The notes: generated from the letters alone by a model not told the origin. DNA of 64,000 nt from Rhizobium grahamii (GCF_009498215.1 NZ_CP043499.1:1-64000), one strand, 5' to 3'. Shown: positions 1 through 9,443, numbered from the stretch's first letter. Program-made: numbers and translations.

Positions 1-142
1 TTCAGCCACAGCTTTCGCGATCAAACCGATGCGCTTTCACCGATGGAACGCCAAGCCGCTTGGCGACATCGGATTGAGTGAGCCCGCCGGCGTAATGCAG
101 CCAGGCGGCACGCACGGCAAGCGTGTCATCAGTGTCCGCCAT
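1..142 (-). CDS. eryD: SorC-family transcriptional regulator EryD (N-terminal part, cut by window edge)
   Basis: Only the first 47 codons are in the window, reading leftwards from the ATG at 142. They contain a helix-turn-helix (about residues 18-45, including GGLTQSDVAKRLGV followed by KAHRLIAKA) of the type at the start of SorC/DeoR-like sugar-responsive regulators. Its place directly after eryA-eryB-eryC on the same strand matches EryD, the erythritol-responsive repressor of the Brucella and rhizobial ery operons. The sugar-binding domain is outside the window, so the family call rests on the HTH and the context. Confidence 0.75.
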
Positions 143-215
143 GAGCAGTTCCCTTCTTGTCTTGTGGCCGGATCTTCTGCCGCGCCTTAGGAGGACGACT
201 TTGTAAATCTCCGGA

Positions 216-1151
216 TCAAATGTTCAAGTCGGCAACGCCAGTGTCGATGTGAGGCGCCCAGAATGCGACGCTCTCGGCGATTTGCGGAATGACCTCGCGG
301 TCATTAGGCTCCCGCTCCTTGAACGAGAGTTCGAGGCAGATTTCGTTGTCGACGGCGCCGCCTTCGGCAAAGGCTTGAAGGAGGGGGGCGGGCTGAATGC
401 GGCCCTTAGCGTTGAATGCAGCGGTGAGGGACGATGACCGCCCTTGTCCATGAGGCTCTGTTTGATGTGGATGATCGGCGATACCTTGGGAACCGCGCGC
501 GCCCACGCATAGGGATCGTAATCGTCGGGGTTGGCGGAAGTGACGTCGCCGTGATCGACGTCGGCCATCATCCACATCGGAATTGCGAGGTTTGCGGCCG
601 TCAGGCGCTCCTGCAGAGCCAGGCAGGCGGATATCGTCTCTCCGAACTCGCGTCCGATACTCATAGGTTCCCAGAAGACATAGGACAGACCGGCTGCGCG
701 GGCGTGCTCGGCGACCTCTGCCCAGCAGTCGATGGCGATGCTGATCAGTTCTTCGCGGCGAACCGGATCATCGAAGTCCTTGTAGGTGAAGATTGCGAAC
801 TGCGTGCGTTCCGACGGACTGGCCGCCGAGGTCGCCGATGATATCGGCAAATGTCTTGAACCAGTCGATATAGTAGCGCCGGACATCCTTGTCCGGGTGG
901 CCAAAGTGGTTGAGGCGACCATAGGGGCCAGTCATGCCGGAGGTCACACGGACGCCGGTTCGCTGGAGTGCTGCATCCATGCTGCGTGTCATTCGGCGAA
1001 TGACTGGCGCCTGCCAGCTCGGATTGATGAATTCGTGGGTCAGTTGCAGGTCGCGCAGTCGCAGGTCGCGAGCCACTGTATCGATCAGGTCGTCCGGATC
1101 CGCAAAGCGATTCACGAGCGGATTGGTATTGAGCGAAAGCGTCAAAGGCAT
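216..1151 (-). pseudogene. eryC: EryC, tetrulose-4-phosphate racemase (two frame breaks)
   Basis: This is a xylose-isomerase-superfamily TIM barrel. In Brucella EryC racemises L-3-tetrulose-4-phosphate, the product of EryB, on the way to D-erythrose-4-phosphate. Reading from ATG 1151, the first frame runs to SVGT and then breaks near 795-805, where the duplicated tetramer ACGCACGC occurs. The second frame begins at QFAIFTYKDFDDP and carries the core (EPMSIGREFGE, MWMMADVDHGD). Near 430-435 the frame changes again, where CCCTCACC would read CCCTTCACC, and the third frame supplies the end TAAFNAKGRIQPAPLL...GVADLNI, stopping at 216. All three pieces join without a gap, so the gene is full length apart from two small indels. 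It starts 11 bases after the eryB stop. Real decay and sequence error are both possible. Confidence 0.8.
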
Positions 1152-1162
1152 CGGTGTATCCT

Positions 1163-2667
1163 TCAGGCGGCAACAAGACGGGCCGAGGCAAACCATTCGG
1201 TGAAGGCCGCGCGTTCGGCTTCGGTCAAATGCAGATAATGCTTGGTGCGCCGGTACAGGATGTCTTCAGCCGTCTCTGCCCACTCGGTTGCGACCAGATA
1301 GCGGGCCTCTGCCTCATAAAGCTGGCCGCCGAAGTGCCTGCCGAGGCCTTCTGCGCTGGTTGCCCCGCGATCACGTTTTTCGCGCGGGCACCGTAAAGGC
1401 GACCGTAGTGGTGCACCAGCTTGCGTCCCATCCACGGATAGGCATCGCGCAGGCTGTTGGCGAAGGTCTCATAATCAGCGTTCGGGATTTCACCACCCGG
1501 CAGCGGAACACCCTGCGTCCAGTCCCCGCCCATGTTCGGGAAGATATGCTTGAGGCGCTGCAATCCGCGTTCTGCAAGTTCGCGGAACGTGGTGATCTTG
1601 CCTCCGAAGACGTTGAGGAGGGGTGCTCCGCCCGTCTCGTCGAGGTCGAACACATAGTCACGCGTCACGGCGGAGGGTTTGCCCTTGCCGTCGTCGAACA
1701 GCGGGCGCACACCGGAGAAGCTGTGCAACACGTCCTGCCTGCGGAGCTTCTCCTTGAAGTAACGATTGACGGCCTTCAGCAGGTAGTCGATTTCCTTCGT
1801 CGGCCGTGACGTCCTCGGCGCGGCCTTCGTAGGCGATATCGGTCGTTCCGATCAGCGCCTTGTCGCCCTCGTAGGGATTGATGAAAATGACGCGCTTGTC
1901 GTGGTTCTGTACCAGATAGGCATTCGAGCCGGCCCAGAACTTGGGCACGATGATATGACTGCCCTTGACGAGGCGCACGTTCCGGCTCGAGTTCGATCCG
2001 GCAACCCTATTGATGATATCCGTCACCCAGGGACCAGCGCAGTTGACGAGGCACTTGGCCCGGAACGTCCGCGTTTCACCTGTGCGGCTGTTCTTCGTCG
2101 TCACGATCCAGCCGCCGTTTTCACGCCGCGCCGAGGTCGCCGGAGAGCGAGTCAGCACGACCGCGCCTTTCTCCGCTGCGCCGACGGCATTCAGAGTCAC
2201 GAGGCGGGCGTCATCCACCCAACAGTCGGAATATTCGAAGCCCTTGGCATACTGATCAAGGATCGGCGTGCCTTCCGGATCCCGCAATAGGTTGAGCGTG
2301 CGCGTGCCGGGCAGCTTCTTGCGGCCTCCGAGGTGGTCGTAGAGAAAGAGACCAAGCCTTACGAGCCATGCAGGGCGATCTGGCGGGCTGTGCGGCAGCA
2401 CGAAACGCATTGGCCAGATGATGTGCGGCGCTGCATTCAGCAACACTTCGCGTTCGATGAGCGCTTCGCGCACGAGGCGGAATTCGTAATACTCGAGATA
2501 GCGCAGACCGCCATGCACCAGTTTCCCCGATCGCGAGGACGTGCCCTGTGCCAGATCGTCCTTTTCGCACAATACGACCTTCAACCCGCGCCGGCGGCAT
2601 CGCGCGCGATACCGGCGCCGTTGATGCCGCCGCCGATGACGAAGAGATCCACTGCTAAATCAGTCAT
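1163..2667 (-). pseudogene. eryB: EryB, erythritol-4-phosphate dehydrogenase, GlpD-like FAD enzyme (three frame breaks)
   Basis: This is a FAD-dependent dehydrogenase of the aerobic glycerol-3-phosphate dehydrogenase family that oxidises L-erythritol-4-phosphate to L-3-tetrulose-4-phosphate in the ery pathway. The ATG at 2667 starts DLFVIGGGINGAGIARDAAG, a dinucleotide-binding motif. The frame is then lost near 2585 (one C missing) and resumes at LKVVLCEKDDLAQGTSSRSG. Further breaks lie near 1797 (GAAGG where GAAAAGG is expected) and near 1363 (four G where five restore the frame). The C-terminal part includes GGKITTFRELAE and LYRRTKHYLHL, and the end is ARLVAA at 1163. The pieces cover a whole protein of about 500 residues. 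It sits 25 bases after eryA. The clustering of small homopolymer indels makes sequence error a serious alternative to inactivation. Confidence 0.85.
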
Positions 2668-2692
2668 GCCATGCTCCTTCGATGCTCCAGCA

Positions 2693-4279
2693 TCAAGACT
2701 TGGGTTCGTTGCTGGAAGGCGATGTCACTGCGGGCGACGCGAGTCTGTCCCAAACCGGTGGCATCGCGCGGCGGATATCGGTGTAGGCGCCATAGAGCTG
2801 ATCGAAGCGAAGGGCCTCCTGGGCGTCTGGAACTTCAACATCGCCGAGCAACGGCGTAACCCAGCTTGCGATGCACTCGTCCATGCTCGGATAGGCACCG
2901 ATTGCAACGGCAGCCATCATCGCAGCGCCGGCGGCGCCGGTTTCTTCGCGGCGCGACAGACGGATGGGCGCGTTGACAGCGGCAGAAAGAGAACGCCGCA
3001 GAGCCACCGAGCGGGTCGCGCCGCCCGTGATCCGAAGTTCGTCGGGTTTATCGCCCATCGCGGCGTAGCAGTCGCGCGTTGCAAGCCCCAGGCCTTCGAT
3101 GACGCTGCGCAACAGGTCGGGAAAGCCGTGGCGGACCGAGAGGCCGCTAAAGCCGGCGCGCGCGTTGGCGTTGACGAACGGGCCACGTTCTCCGGCCTCC
3201 GAGATGTAGGGGTGGTAAACCACACCTCCAGGCTGGCTCTTTGCAAACCAGTCATCGACCCTCGAAACGAGTTCGGCGTGAGAGACGGGCTTGCCCGCTT
3301 CCGCCATCAGCGAGCCGGCGATCTCAAGCAGCCAGTCGATGTTTATCGTCGACCCCATATTGGTCTGCACCTGGGTAACGATTCCAGGGATCGGCAGCGC
3401 AATGACATAGCCGGTTCCCTCGGCATTCAGGTGTACGTCGCCGACGGATTTTGCGCGCAGATGCACGCCCGTCGATCCGATCGTCGAACAGGCAGCGTTG
3501 CGCCCGCCGTCACGCACGCCCGCGCCGAGTGCCGTCATCACCATGTCGACATAGCCGAGGCAGACCCGCGTGCCGGCGAGAAGGCCACAGGCATCGGCCG
3601 CTTCCTGCGTCAGCGCATGGCTGACTTCCGTGCCCTCGATGATTTCGGGCAGAAGGCCGCGCCTGCGGGTGAGGCCGAGCGCATCGATCACGACGGGATC
3701 ATAGCTGCGCGTCCGAAAATTCCCGAAGGTGAAACTTGCTTCGGATGGATCCGTGGCGCGCACGCCGGTCAGATTGAGGTAGAGCCAGTCCTTGCAGTGC
3801 AGAGCCACTTCCGCGCGACTGACCAGTTCGGGAAAGTAACGGTCCATGTGCGCGAGCTGGGCGCCCTGCTGGCAGGTATTCAGGCCGGTGCCGGTGGCTT
3901 CGAAACGGGCACGATTTTGAGGCTGGTCGGCGAGCGCTGTAACCGTCGAGGCCGCACGAGCGTCAAGCCATAGCCAGGCGTCGGAGATCGGCTCGTTGCC
4001 GGCGCCGACAAGCCATGTTCCATCGCCTTGACCGGTGACGGAAATCGCGGCTGTGCGCGATGCGAGACCGTGGACTTTTGCGCTGAGACCCCGCAACGCG
4101 CTGACGCAGTCGCGCCACGTCTGGCTCAGCGACTGCGTGGCTGAGCCATCGTTCCCGGTTGAATAGGCGTTGCGGACCGACGAGATGGCAATCTGCGCGC
4201 CGGACAGATCAAAGGCGACCGCCTTGATGACCGAGGTTCCCGCATCGATTCCAATAATGATCTGATCGTTTTCAGCCAT
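2693..4279 (-). CDS. eryA: EryA, erythritol kinase (FGGY family)
   Basis: A 528-residue FGGY carbohydrate kinase. It phosphorylates erythritol to L-erythritol-4-phosphate in the cytoplasm, the first step of the pathway. The N-terminal phosphate-binding strand is IIIGIDAGTSVIKAVAFD (about residues 7-24). The second ATPase domain holds the adenosine loop ITGGATRSVALRR near residue 415, followed by EETGAAGAAMMAAVAIG. Length is in line with known EryA proteins. It is the first gene of a leftward operon eryABCD, unlike its two partners it is intact, and it is divergent from the transporter genes across a 778-base regulatory region. Assignment as erythritol rather than general polyol kinase depends on the eryB-eryC-eryD neighbours. 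Confidence 0.9.
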   Translation of the reverse strand: MAENDQIIIGIDAGTSVIKAVAFDLSGAQIAISSVRNAYSTGNDGSATQSLSQTWRDCVSALRGLSAKVHGLASRTAAISVTGQGDGTWLVGAGNEPISDAWLWLDARAASTVTALADQPQNRARFEATGTGLNTCQQGAQLAHMDRYFPELVSRAEVALHCKDWLYLNLTGVRATDPSEASFTFGNFRTRSYDPVVIDALGLTRRRGLLPEIIEGTEVSHALTQEAADACGLLAGTRVCLGYVDMVMTALGAGVRDGGRNAACSTIGSTGVHLRAKSVGDVHLNAEGTGYVIALPIPGIVTQVQTNMGSTINIDWLLEIAGSLMAEAGKPVSHAELVSRVDDWFAKSQPGGVVYHPYISEAGERGPFVNANARAGFSGLSVRHGFPDLLRSVIEGLGLATRDCYAAMGDKPDELRITGGATRSVALRRSLSAAVNAPIRLSRREETGAAGAAMMAAVAIGAYPSMDECIASWVTPLLGDVEVPDAQEALRFDQLYGAYTDIRRAMPPVWDRLASPAVTSPSSNEPKS

Positions 4280-5057
4280 TGCGTGATTATCTCACCGCCA
4301 TTCGAAGCGCGACAGTGCGCAAGCCGCTTGTCGTGGGCATCGAAACCTCCCCGGCGGCCGCCGCCGCCCTTTCCTCTTTGACCGAGAGCCTTTGGGTGAA
4401 TGAAGCCGGTCGTCGGGCCTCCCAGTCAACTCGCCCAGAAATATAACATAAAGATACCATTTCGCCAGTAAATTTTTTCTATCAATGAAAAAATATTCAG
4501 GTAAGATTGAATGGTGGGGTCTTTCTGAAATTGGGCGCTCTTTACGTCGTTGAAGGCCACGGCGCCTCCCGACAAGAAATTGGTTGTTTGGAATATATAT
4601 AGCTATATCCTATAGATAGCTATGATATCGAAATCCGCAAAATGTTGCGCGGCGTATAAGTGAGTACCCATTTTGTTGCATTGCAATGACTTCGATCGTC
4701 TCTCAAATTCCGGTTACCCACCCAAATTTGTGAGGAGTCTGCGTTGACAGCGTATGAAAATTATAACATCTTAACTGCAGTTAATACCACAATGCTATCA
4801 CGAGCCCCAAGGCTGAATGGCGTAGTGGAGTCTGGGTATCGCGACCGGAGGAGATGGTCGCCTGCCTTGCCGAGGAGAGTTTCGTGGACACATTCATTCG
4901 TATGTCGAGCCTAGGCGAGCCGTCTGATCGGTCCCGGTTGCGGGGCGGTGATGCGTCCGTGCCCGGTGGTAGTTGCGCGCGACTTTCGATCAGTGTCGTG
5001 GCGACTTGCTCGCAACCCTCGAAGACATCCGACAAGTAAGTTCAAAGGCGCCCGGAA
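4280..5057. promoter_or_regulatory. Divergent control region between eryA and the transporter operon
   Basis: This is a 778-base gene-free stretch between the eryA start and the DUF2291 start. Its middle (about 4440-4780) is much more AT-rich than the flanks. It contains the octamer ATAGCTAT twice, 17 bases apart (4599-4606 and 4616-4623), the first inside the perfect palindrome ATATAGCTATAT, and a perfect 10-base palindrome CATTGCAATG at 4679-4688. A TTGACA hexamer at 4744-4749 is a possible rightward -35 box, but no good -10 box follows at the right distance. These are candidate sites for EryD and/or the DeoR regulator at 9517. Short open frames here (for example 4854-5039) have no recognisable product. 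Confidence 0.5.
4595..4623. repeat. Paired ATAGCTAT repeat, candidate operator
   Basis: Two copies of ATAGCTAT with a 17-base repeat distance. The first is embedded in the self-complementary ATATAGCTATAT. It lies in the AT-rich centre of the eryA/transporter divergent region, which is the place expected for a repressor that controls both operons. Which regulator binds it cannot be told from the sequence. Confidence 0.4.
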
Positions 5058-5714
5058 ATGAGCACGCAAACCGAAACTTCCGCCACTCGCGCAACACGCA
5101 GCAATCTCAAGCCGATCCTCGGCGCCGCGCTCGCAATCATTGTCGTTGGCGCTATCGCGATTGATACCACGGTGGTTCGGATCGGCTCCGGGGACGATGT
5201 CCGGCAGCAGGCGTTTTCGCCCGAATCCTATGGCGCAGAGCAGTTTCCGAAGATCCAGGCTGCGGTGCAGCAAAAGGCGGTCGCGGCGACCGAACTCGCA
5301 AACGCGATTGCTGCCGACAAGAAGGCGGCGGGTGAGAAGTATGGCGTGGCGACGACCACCGGGCCCGTCCTTCCCGTCACACTCAACGGCGTCTTCGGCG
5401 AGAGGAAGTCCAATTACAACGAACTCAAGGTCGACGGATTGCCGGCGGATGTAACCGTCCGCGTTCAGACTGGCCCAGCCGTGAATGGTACGGACCTGCG
5501 TGATGCGACCGGGACGATCGAGTTCGGCCAGTTTACCAACCAGATCCAGTTTCAGGATGCCGGCTCGGCCATCAACAACGAGATGAAGAAATCCGTTCTG
5601 GCCAATCTGGATCCGGCGACACTGACAGGCAAGACGGCCTCGGTGGTCGGCGTTTTCAAGCTCGTGAATCCGAAGAACTGGCTCGTGACGCCGGTGAAGG
5701 TTGAAGTGAAATGA
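5058..5714 (+). CDS. DUF2291 family membrane-anchored periplasmic protein of the erythritol transporter operon
   Basis: A 218-residue protein with a short basic N-terminus and one hydrophobic segment (about residues 17-38, ILGAALAIIVVGAIAIDTTV), followed by a soluble domain rich in beta-type sequence (VTLNGVFGERKSNYNELKV, ATGTIEFGQFTNQIQFQDAGSAIN, TGKTASVVGVF). This is the DUF2291 type found beside CUT2 sugar ABC transporters in rhizobia, including the S. meliloti mpt polyol locus. Its role is not known. A periplasmic accessory to substrate binding or transporter assembly is a guess. Its stop overlaps the start of the ATPase gene by four bases (ATGA), so it is translationally coupled to the transporter. 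Confidence 0.75.
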   Translation: MSTQTETSATRATRSNLKPILGAALAIIVVGAIAIDTTVVRIGSGDDVRQQAFSPESYGAEQFPKIQAAVQQKAVAATELANAIAADKKAAGEKYGVATTTGPVLPVTLNGVFGERKSNYNELKVDGLPADVTVRVQTGPAVNGTDLRDATGTIEFGQFTNQIQFQDAGSAINNEMKKSVLANLDPATLTGKTASVVGVFKLVNPKNWLVTPVKVEVK

Positions 5715-7255
5715 GCCAGCCGTCACAAATACCTCAGGCGCAGGGCGAAGTCGTCCTTGCTGCTCGCAACATCGCGAAGTCCTACGGCAGCGTCCACGCT
5801 CTGAAGGGTGTCAATTTCGACATTCATAAAGGCCAGGTGACGACCTTGTTCGGCGAAAACGGCGCCGGCAAGTCTACGCTCATGAAGATCCTTTCTGGCG
5901 TTGTTCAGCCGAGCTCGGGAGAAATCATTCTTGACGGCCAGCCGATCAGCTTCGCGTCGTCTACGCATGCTCGCGAGAATGGAATTTCGATCATTCACCA
6001 GGAGCTCAGCCTCGCACCCAACTTGAGTGTGCGCGACAACATCTTCATGGGCCGTGAGATCATCACCGGCGGGGTGGTCGACTTCGCAGAAGAGGAGCGC
6101 CAGACGCGCGCCTTGATGCAAGAGCTCGAAGAAGACATCGACCCATTGACGCCCGTTGAAGATCTTCGCCTGGGACAACAGCAGATCGTTGAGATCGCCC
6201 GTGCGCTGTCGGTAAACTCGCGCATTCTCATCATGGATGAGCCGACTTCGGCATTGAGCGCCGCCGAAGTGGAAGTTCTCTTCAAGGTCATCCACGATCT
6301 GAAGAGCCGCGGCGTCTCGATCGTCTATATCTCGCACCACCTCGAGGAAGCGCTTCAGATCACCAATCATGCCGTTGTCCTGCGCGACGGCAACATGACC
6401 GCCTACGCCGAGCGCAAGGACATCGATCTCGAATGGATCGTGCGCAACATGGTCGGCGACAATTTCGACCTCGGCAATCCGCCCGACGGATACGACTTCG
6501 GCAATGTCGCGCTCTCGATCGACAATCTGACCGTCCCCGGCCCATCGGGCGCCGCCTACAATGCGGTCGATCGGCTTTCGCTCAATGTGCGAGCCGGCGA
6601 GGTGGTGTGCATCTATGGTCTGATGGGAGCCGGCCGCACCGAACTGCTCGAATGCGTTGCCGGACGGCTGCACGCCCGCGGTGGCCATATTCTGCTCGAC
6701 GGCCAGGATGTCAGACATTTGAGCATCGCAGACCGGATCGCCAGCGGCCTGGTGCTGGTTCCCGAAGATCGTCAGCGTGACGGCCTGGTCCAGACGATGA
6801 CGGTCGGGTCCAACCTGTCACTTGCCAGCATTCGAACCTTCACGAAGGGTCTATTCACCTCCAGCCGGCGTGAACGTGAACTTGTCGGAGCCTCGATCCG
6901 CAAGGTGCATGTGAAGACGGATGGCGGCGATGCCGCGATCGGCTCGCTCTCTGGCGGCAACCAACAGAAGGTCGTCATCGGCAAGATGCTTGCGACCGAA
7001 CCCAAGGTCATTCTGCTGGACGAGCCTAGCCGCGGTATCGACATCGGCGCCAAGGCTGAAGTCTTCAAGCTCTTGGCCGAGCGCGCCAAGCAAGGGCTTG
7101 CCGTCATCTACTCGACTTCGGAAGTCAATGAATGCCTCAGCATTGCGCATCGCATCATCGTCATGCGCCGCGGCAAGATCTCGGCCGAATTCGGTTCTGA
7201 TGTCACCAAGGAAAAGATCATGGCCGCCTCGGGCGAAGCCGTGGTCGCGCACTAG
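5711..7255 (+). CDS. eryE: CUT2 sugar ABC transporter ATPase (erythritol/polyol import)
   Basis: A 514-residue tandem ATPase typical of ribose/xylitol-type (CUT2) importers. The first nucleotide-binding half has Walker A GENGAGKST near residue 55, signature LRLGQQQIVEIARAL and Walker B ILIMDEPTSAL. The second has a degenerate Walker A (GLMGAGRTE) with signature SLSGGNQQKVVIGKML and LLDEPSRGIDIG, as usual in this family. It starts inside the stop of the DUF2291 gene and is followed after 22 bases by the permease gene. Divergent linkage to eryABCD points to erythritol as substrate. In R. leguminosarum the transporter genes are called eryEFG, and matching the letters to subunits here is from memory. 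Confidence 0.88.
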   Translation: MSQPSQIPQAQGEVVLAARNIAKSYGSVHALKGVNFDIHKGQVTTLFGENGAGKSTLMKILSGVVQPSSGEIILDGQPISFASSTHARENGISIIHQELSLAPNLSVRDNIFMGREIITGGVVDFAEEERQTRALMQELEEDIDPLTPVEDLRLGQQQIVEIARALSVNSRILIMDEPTSALSAAEVEVLFKVIHDLKSRGVSIVYISHHLEEALQITNHAVVLRDGNMTAYAERKDIDLEWIVRNMVGDNFDLGNPPDGYDFGNVALSIDNLTVPGPSGAAYNAVDRLSLNVRAGEVVCIYGLMGAGRTELLECVAGRLHARGGHILLDGQDVRHLSIADRIASGLVLVPEDRQRDGLVQTMTVGSNLSLASIRTFTKGLFTSSRRERELVGASIRKVHVKTDGGDAAIGSLSGGNQQKVVIGKMLATEPKVILLDEPSRGIDIGAKAEVFKLLAERAKQGLAVIYSTSEVNECLSIAHRIIVMRRGKISAEFGSDVTKEKIMAASGEAVVAH

Positions 7256-7277
7256 CCGGAAACATGGAGTACTGATT

Positions 7278-8330
7278 ATGTCAGTCACGAACGTCACAGA
7301 GAAAAAATCAGTATCCAACGGCCAGAAGCGCAACAACAATATCGTGCGCCTGATCCTGGAAGGACGAGCCTTCTTCGCGCTGATCGTCATCATCGCGGTA
7401 TTCTCGTTCCTGTCGCCTTATTACTTCTCGCTCAGCAACTTCCTGATCATGGCGTCGCACGTCGCGATCTTCGGCATTCTCGCCATTGGCATGCTGCTGG
7501 TCATTCTCAATGGCGGCATTGACCTCTCCGTTGGATCGACGCTCGGCCTTGCCGGCTGCATCGCGGGCTTCCTGATGCAGGGCGTCACGCTCAATGCCTT
7601 CGGTGTCATCCTCTATCCGCCGGTCTGGGCCGTTGTCATTATCACCTGCGCTCTCGGTGCGCTCGTCGGCGCCGTGAATGGCGTGCTGATCGCCTACCTC
7701 AAGGTGCCGGCCTTCGTTGCCTCGCTCGGCGTGCTCTATGTCGCACGCGGCATTGCCCTCCTGATGACCAATGGTTTGACCTACAACAATCTCGGCGGCC
7801 GCCCGGAGTTGGGCAACACCGGCTTCGATTGGCTGGGCTTCAATCGACTGGCTGGTGTTCCGATCGGCGTCATCGTGCTTGCTGTCCTGGCAATCGTCTG
7901 CGGCATCGTCCTGAGCAAGACCGCGTTCGGTCGCTGGCTATACGCCTCGGGCGGTAACGAGCGCGCCGCTGATCTTTCGGGTGTTCCCGTCAAGCGCGTC
8001 AAGATCACAGTCTATGTCCTATCGGGCATCTGCGCAGCAATCGCCGGCCTGGTCCTGTCGTCACAGCTGACCTCCGCTGGTCCGACGGCCGGTACGACCT
8101 ACGAACTTACGGCCATTGCTGCCGTCGTCATCGGCGGGGCAGCACTGACCGGCGGTCGCGGTACGGTTCGCGGGACAATGCTCGGCGCGTTCGTCATCGG
8201 CTTCCTCTCCGACGGTCTCGTGATCATCGGCGTGTCGGCCTACTGGCAGACGGTATTTACGGGCGCGGTCATTGTTCTCGCCGTCCTGATGAACAGCATT
8301 CAATACGGCCGCCGGGTCAAGACGTCCTGA
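7278..8330 (+). CDS. eryF: CUT2 sugar ABC transporter permease (erythritol/polyol import)
   Basis: A 350-residue polytopic membrane protein of the BPD_transp_2 (RbsC-like) family. Hydrophobic segments recur from residue about 30 (FFALIVIIAVFSFLSP) to the end. The conserved MLLVILNGGIDLSVGS segment (about residues 72-87) and the cytoplasmic EAA-like loop SGGNERAADLSGVPVKRVK identify the family. The ATG at 7278 was chosen because the upstream part of this open frame overlaps the ATPase gene in another frame. It presumably forms a homodimeric channel with the ATPase encoded upstream and the binding protein encoded downstream. Confidence 0.88.
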   Translation: MSVTNVTEKKSVSNGQKRNNNIVRLILEGRAFFALIVIIAVFSFLSPYYFSLSNFLIMASHVAIFGILAIGMLLVILNGGIDLSVGSTLGLAGCIAGFLMQGVTLNAFGVILYPPVWAVVIITCALGALVGAVNGVLIAYLKVPAFVASLGVLYVARGIALLMTNGLTYNNLGGRPELGNTGFDWLGFNRLAGVPIGVIVLAVLAIVCGIVLSKTAFGRWLYASGGNERAADLSGVPVKRVKITVYVLSGICAAIAGLVLSSQLTSAGPTAGTTYELTAIAAVVIGGAALTGGRGTVRGTMLGAFVIGFLSDGLVIIGVSAYWQTVFTGAVIVLAVLMNSIQYGRRVKTS

Positions 8331-8442
8331 CGGCCTAGATCGAAACTTGTCCACGACGTCAGGCTGCATCGTGCAAAGCCGGTTGGGGAAAGCATGGCCG
8401 GTTGACCGGCAGATAACTGAGCTCACTAAAGGGAGAGAGACT

Positions 8443-9390
8443 ATGTTTAAGAGAGGCATGCGCATTCTTCTGGCCGCCGCTGCAGTGGCACCGATCCTCG
8501 TCAGCACCGCTTGGGCAGCGGGCCAGATGACGATCATCGTCAACGATCCGTCCAACCCCTACTGGCTGACGGAAGGCAATGTCGCCAAGGCGACCGCGGA
8601 AAAGCTCGGCTACACCGCGTCGGTCAGCGCTCACAAGGGCGACACCAACACCGAAAGCAATCTGATCGACACGGCAATCACCAACAAGTCGGTTGCGATC
8701 ATTCTCGATCCCGCCAACGCTGACGGTTCGGTCGGCGCGGTGAAGAAGGCGGTCGCTGCGGGTATTCCGGTCATTCTCGTCAACGCCGAGATTAACCAGG
8801 AAGGACTAGCCAAGGCACAGCTCGTTTCCAACAACGCGCAGGGTGCCGCGATCGGCGCGCAGCAGTGGGTCGAAGCCGTTGGCGACAAGGGCAAGTACGC
8901 AGAACTGTTCGGCGCACCATCCGACAACAATGCAGCTACTCGCTCCAACGGCTACGAGACCGTTCTGACGCAGTATCCGGACCTGCAGAAGGCAGCAAAG
9001 GAAGTGGCTAACTGGGATCGTACCCAGGGTCACAACAAGATGCAGTCGATGCTGCAGGCAAATCCTGACATCATCGGCGTGATCTCCGGCAATGACGAAA
9101 TGGCGCTTGGCGCGATCGCAGCGCTCAAGGAAGCCGGCAAGCTCGCTAACGTCAAGGTTGGCGGCTTCGACGGTTCGCCGGATGCTGTTGCCGCTATCAA
9201 GGCAGGCGAATTGCAGTACACGGTGCTTCAGCCGGTCGCCATCTTCTCGGAAGAAGCTGTGAAGCAGGCTGATAACGTCATCAAGAATGGCAGCACGGGC
9301 GCCAAGAGCGAGAAGCAGCTGTTCGATTGCCTGCTGATCACCAAGGACAATGTCGACAAGTATACCGGTCCCTTTGTTCTCTCGCAGTAA
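8443..9390 (+). CDS. eryG: Periplasmic sugar-binding protein of the erythritol/polyol ABC transporter
   Basis: A 315-residue binding protein of the Peripla_BP_4 (RbsB-like) type. The signal peptide is RGMRILLAAAAVAPILV...AWA with likely cleavage before residue 26. The mature start MTIIVNDPSNPYWLTEG is the usual first strand and ligand loop, and the hinge region SGNDEMALGAIAALKEAGK lies near residue 210. The ATG at 8443 follows a purine-rich GGGAGAGAG. The 112-base gap after the permease and the strong hairpin after the stop suit a binding-protein message made in excess of the membrane subunits. Confidence 0.88.
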   Translation: MFKRGMRILLAAAAVAPILVSTAWAAGQMTIIVNDPSNPYWLTEGNVAKATAEKLGYTASVSAHKGDTNTESNLIDTAITNKSVAIILDPANADGSVGAVKKAVAAGIPVILVNAEINQEGLAKAQLVSNNAQGAAIGAQQWVEAVGDKGKYAELFGAPSDNNAATRSNGYETVLTQYPDLQKAAKEVANWDRTQGHNKMQSMLQANPDIIGVISGNDEMALGAIAALKEAGKLANVKVGGFDGSPDAVAAIKAGELQYTVLQPVAIFSEEAVKQADNVIKNGSTGAKSEKQLFDCLLITKDNVDKYTGPFVLSQ

Positions 9391-9415
9391 GCCGTAAAGA
9401 CGGTTCTCCCAAGCT

Positions 9416-9443
9416 GGAAGCGGGCAGGCAACTGCCCGTTTCC
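9416..9443 (+). terminator. Rho-independent-type terminator after the binding-protein gene
   Basis: A 12-bp stem (GGAAGCGGGCAG paired with CTGCCCGTTTCC, one G-T pair) around a GCAA tetraloop, followed by CAATCGATTTTG. It lies 25 bases after the stop at 9390 and separates the transporter operon from the DeoR gene. Confidence 0.75.

Noticed and set aside
53..142. Possibility that the partial gene at the left edge is a Sigma-70 or LuxR HTH
   Set aside because: The HTH type and its place after eryC fit SorC-type EryD better.
2333..3973. 546-codon rightward open frame opposite eryA and eryB
   Set aside because: It lies antisense to a well-recognised kinase gene, has no family motifs and is Arg/His/Ala-rich, the usual shadow of a high-GC gene.
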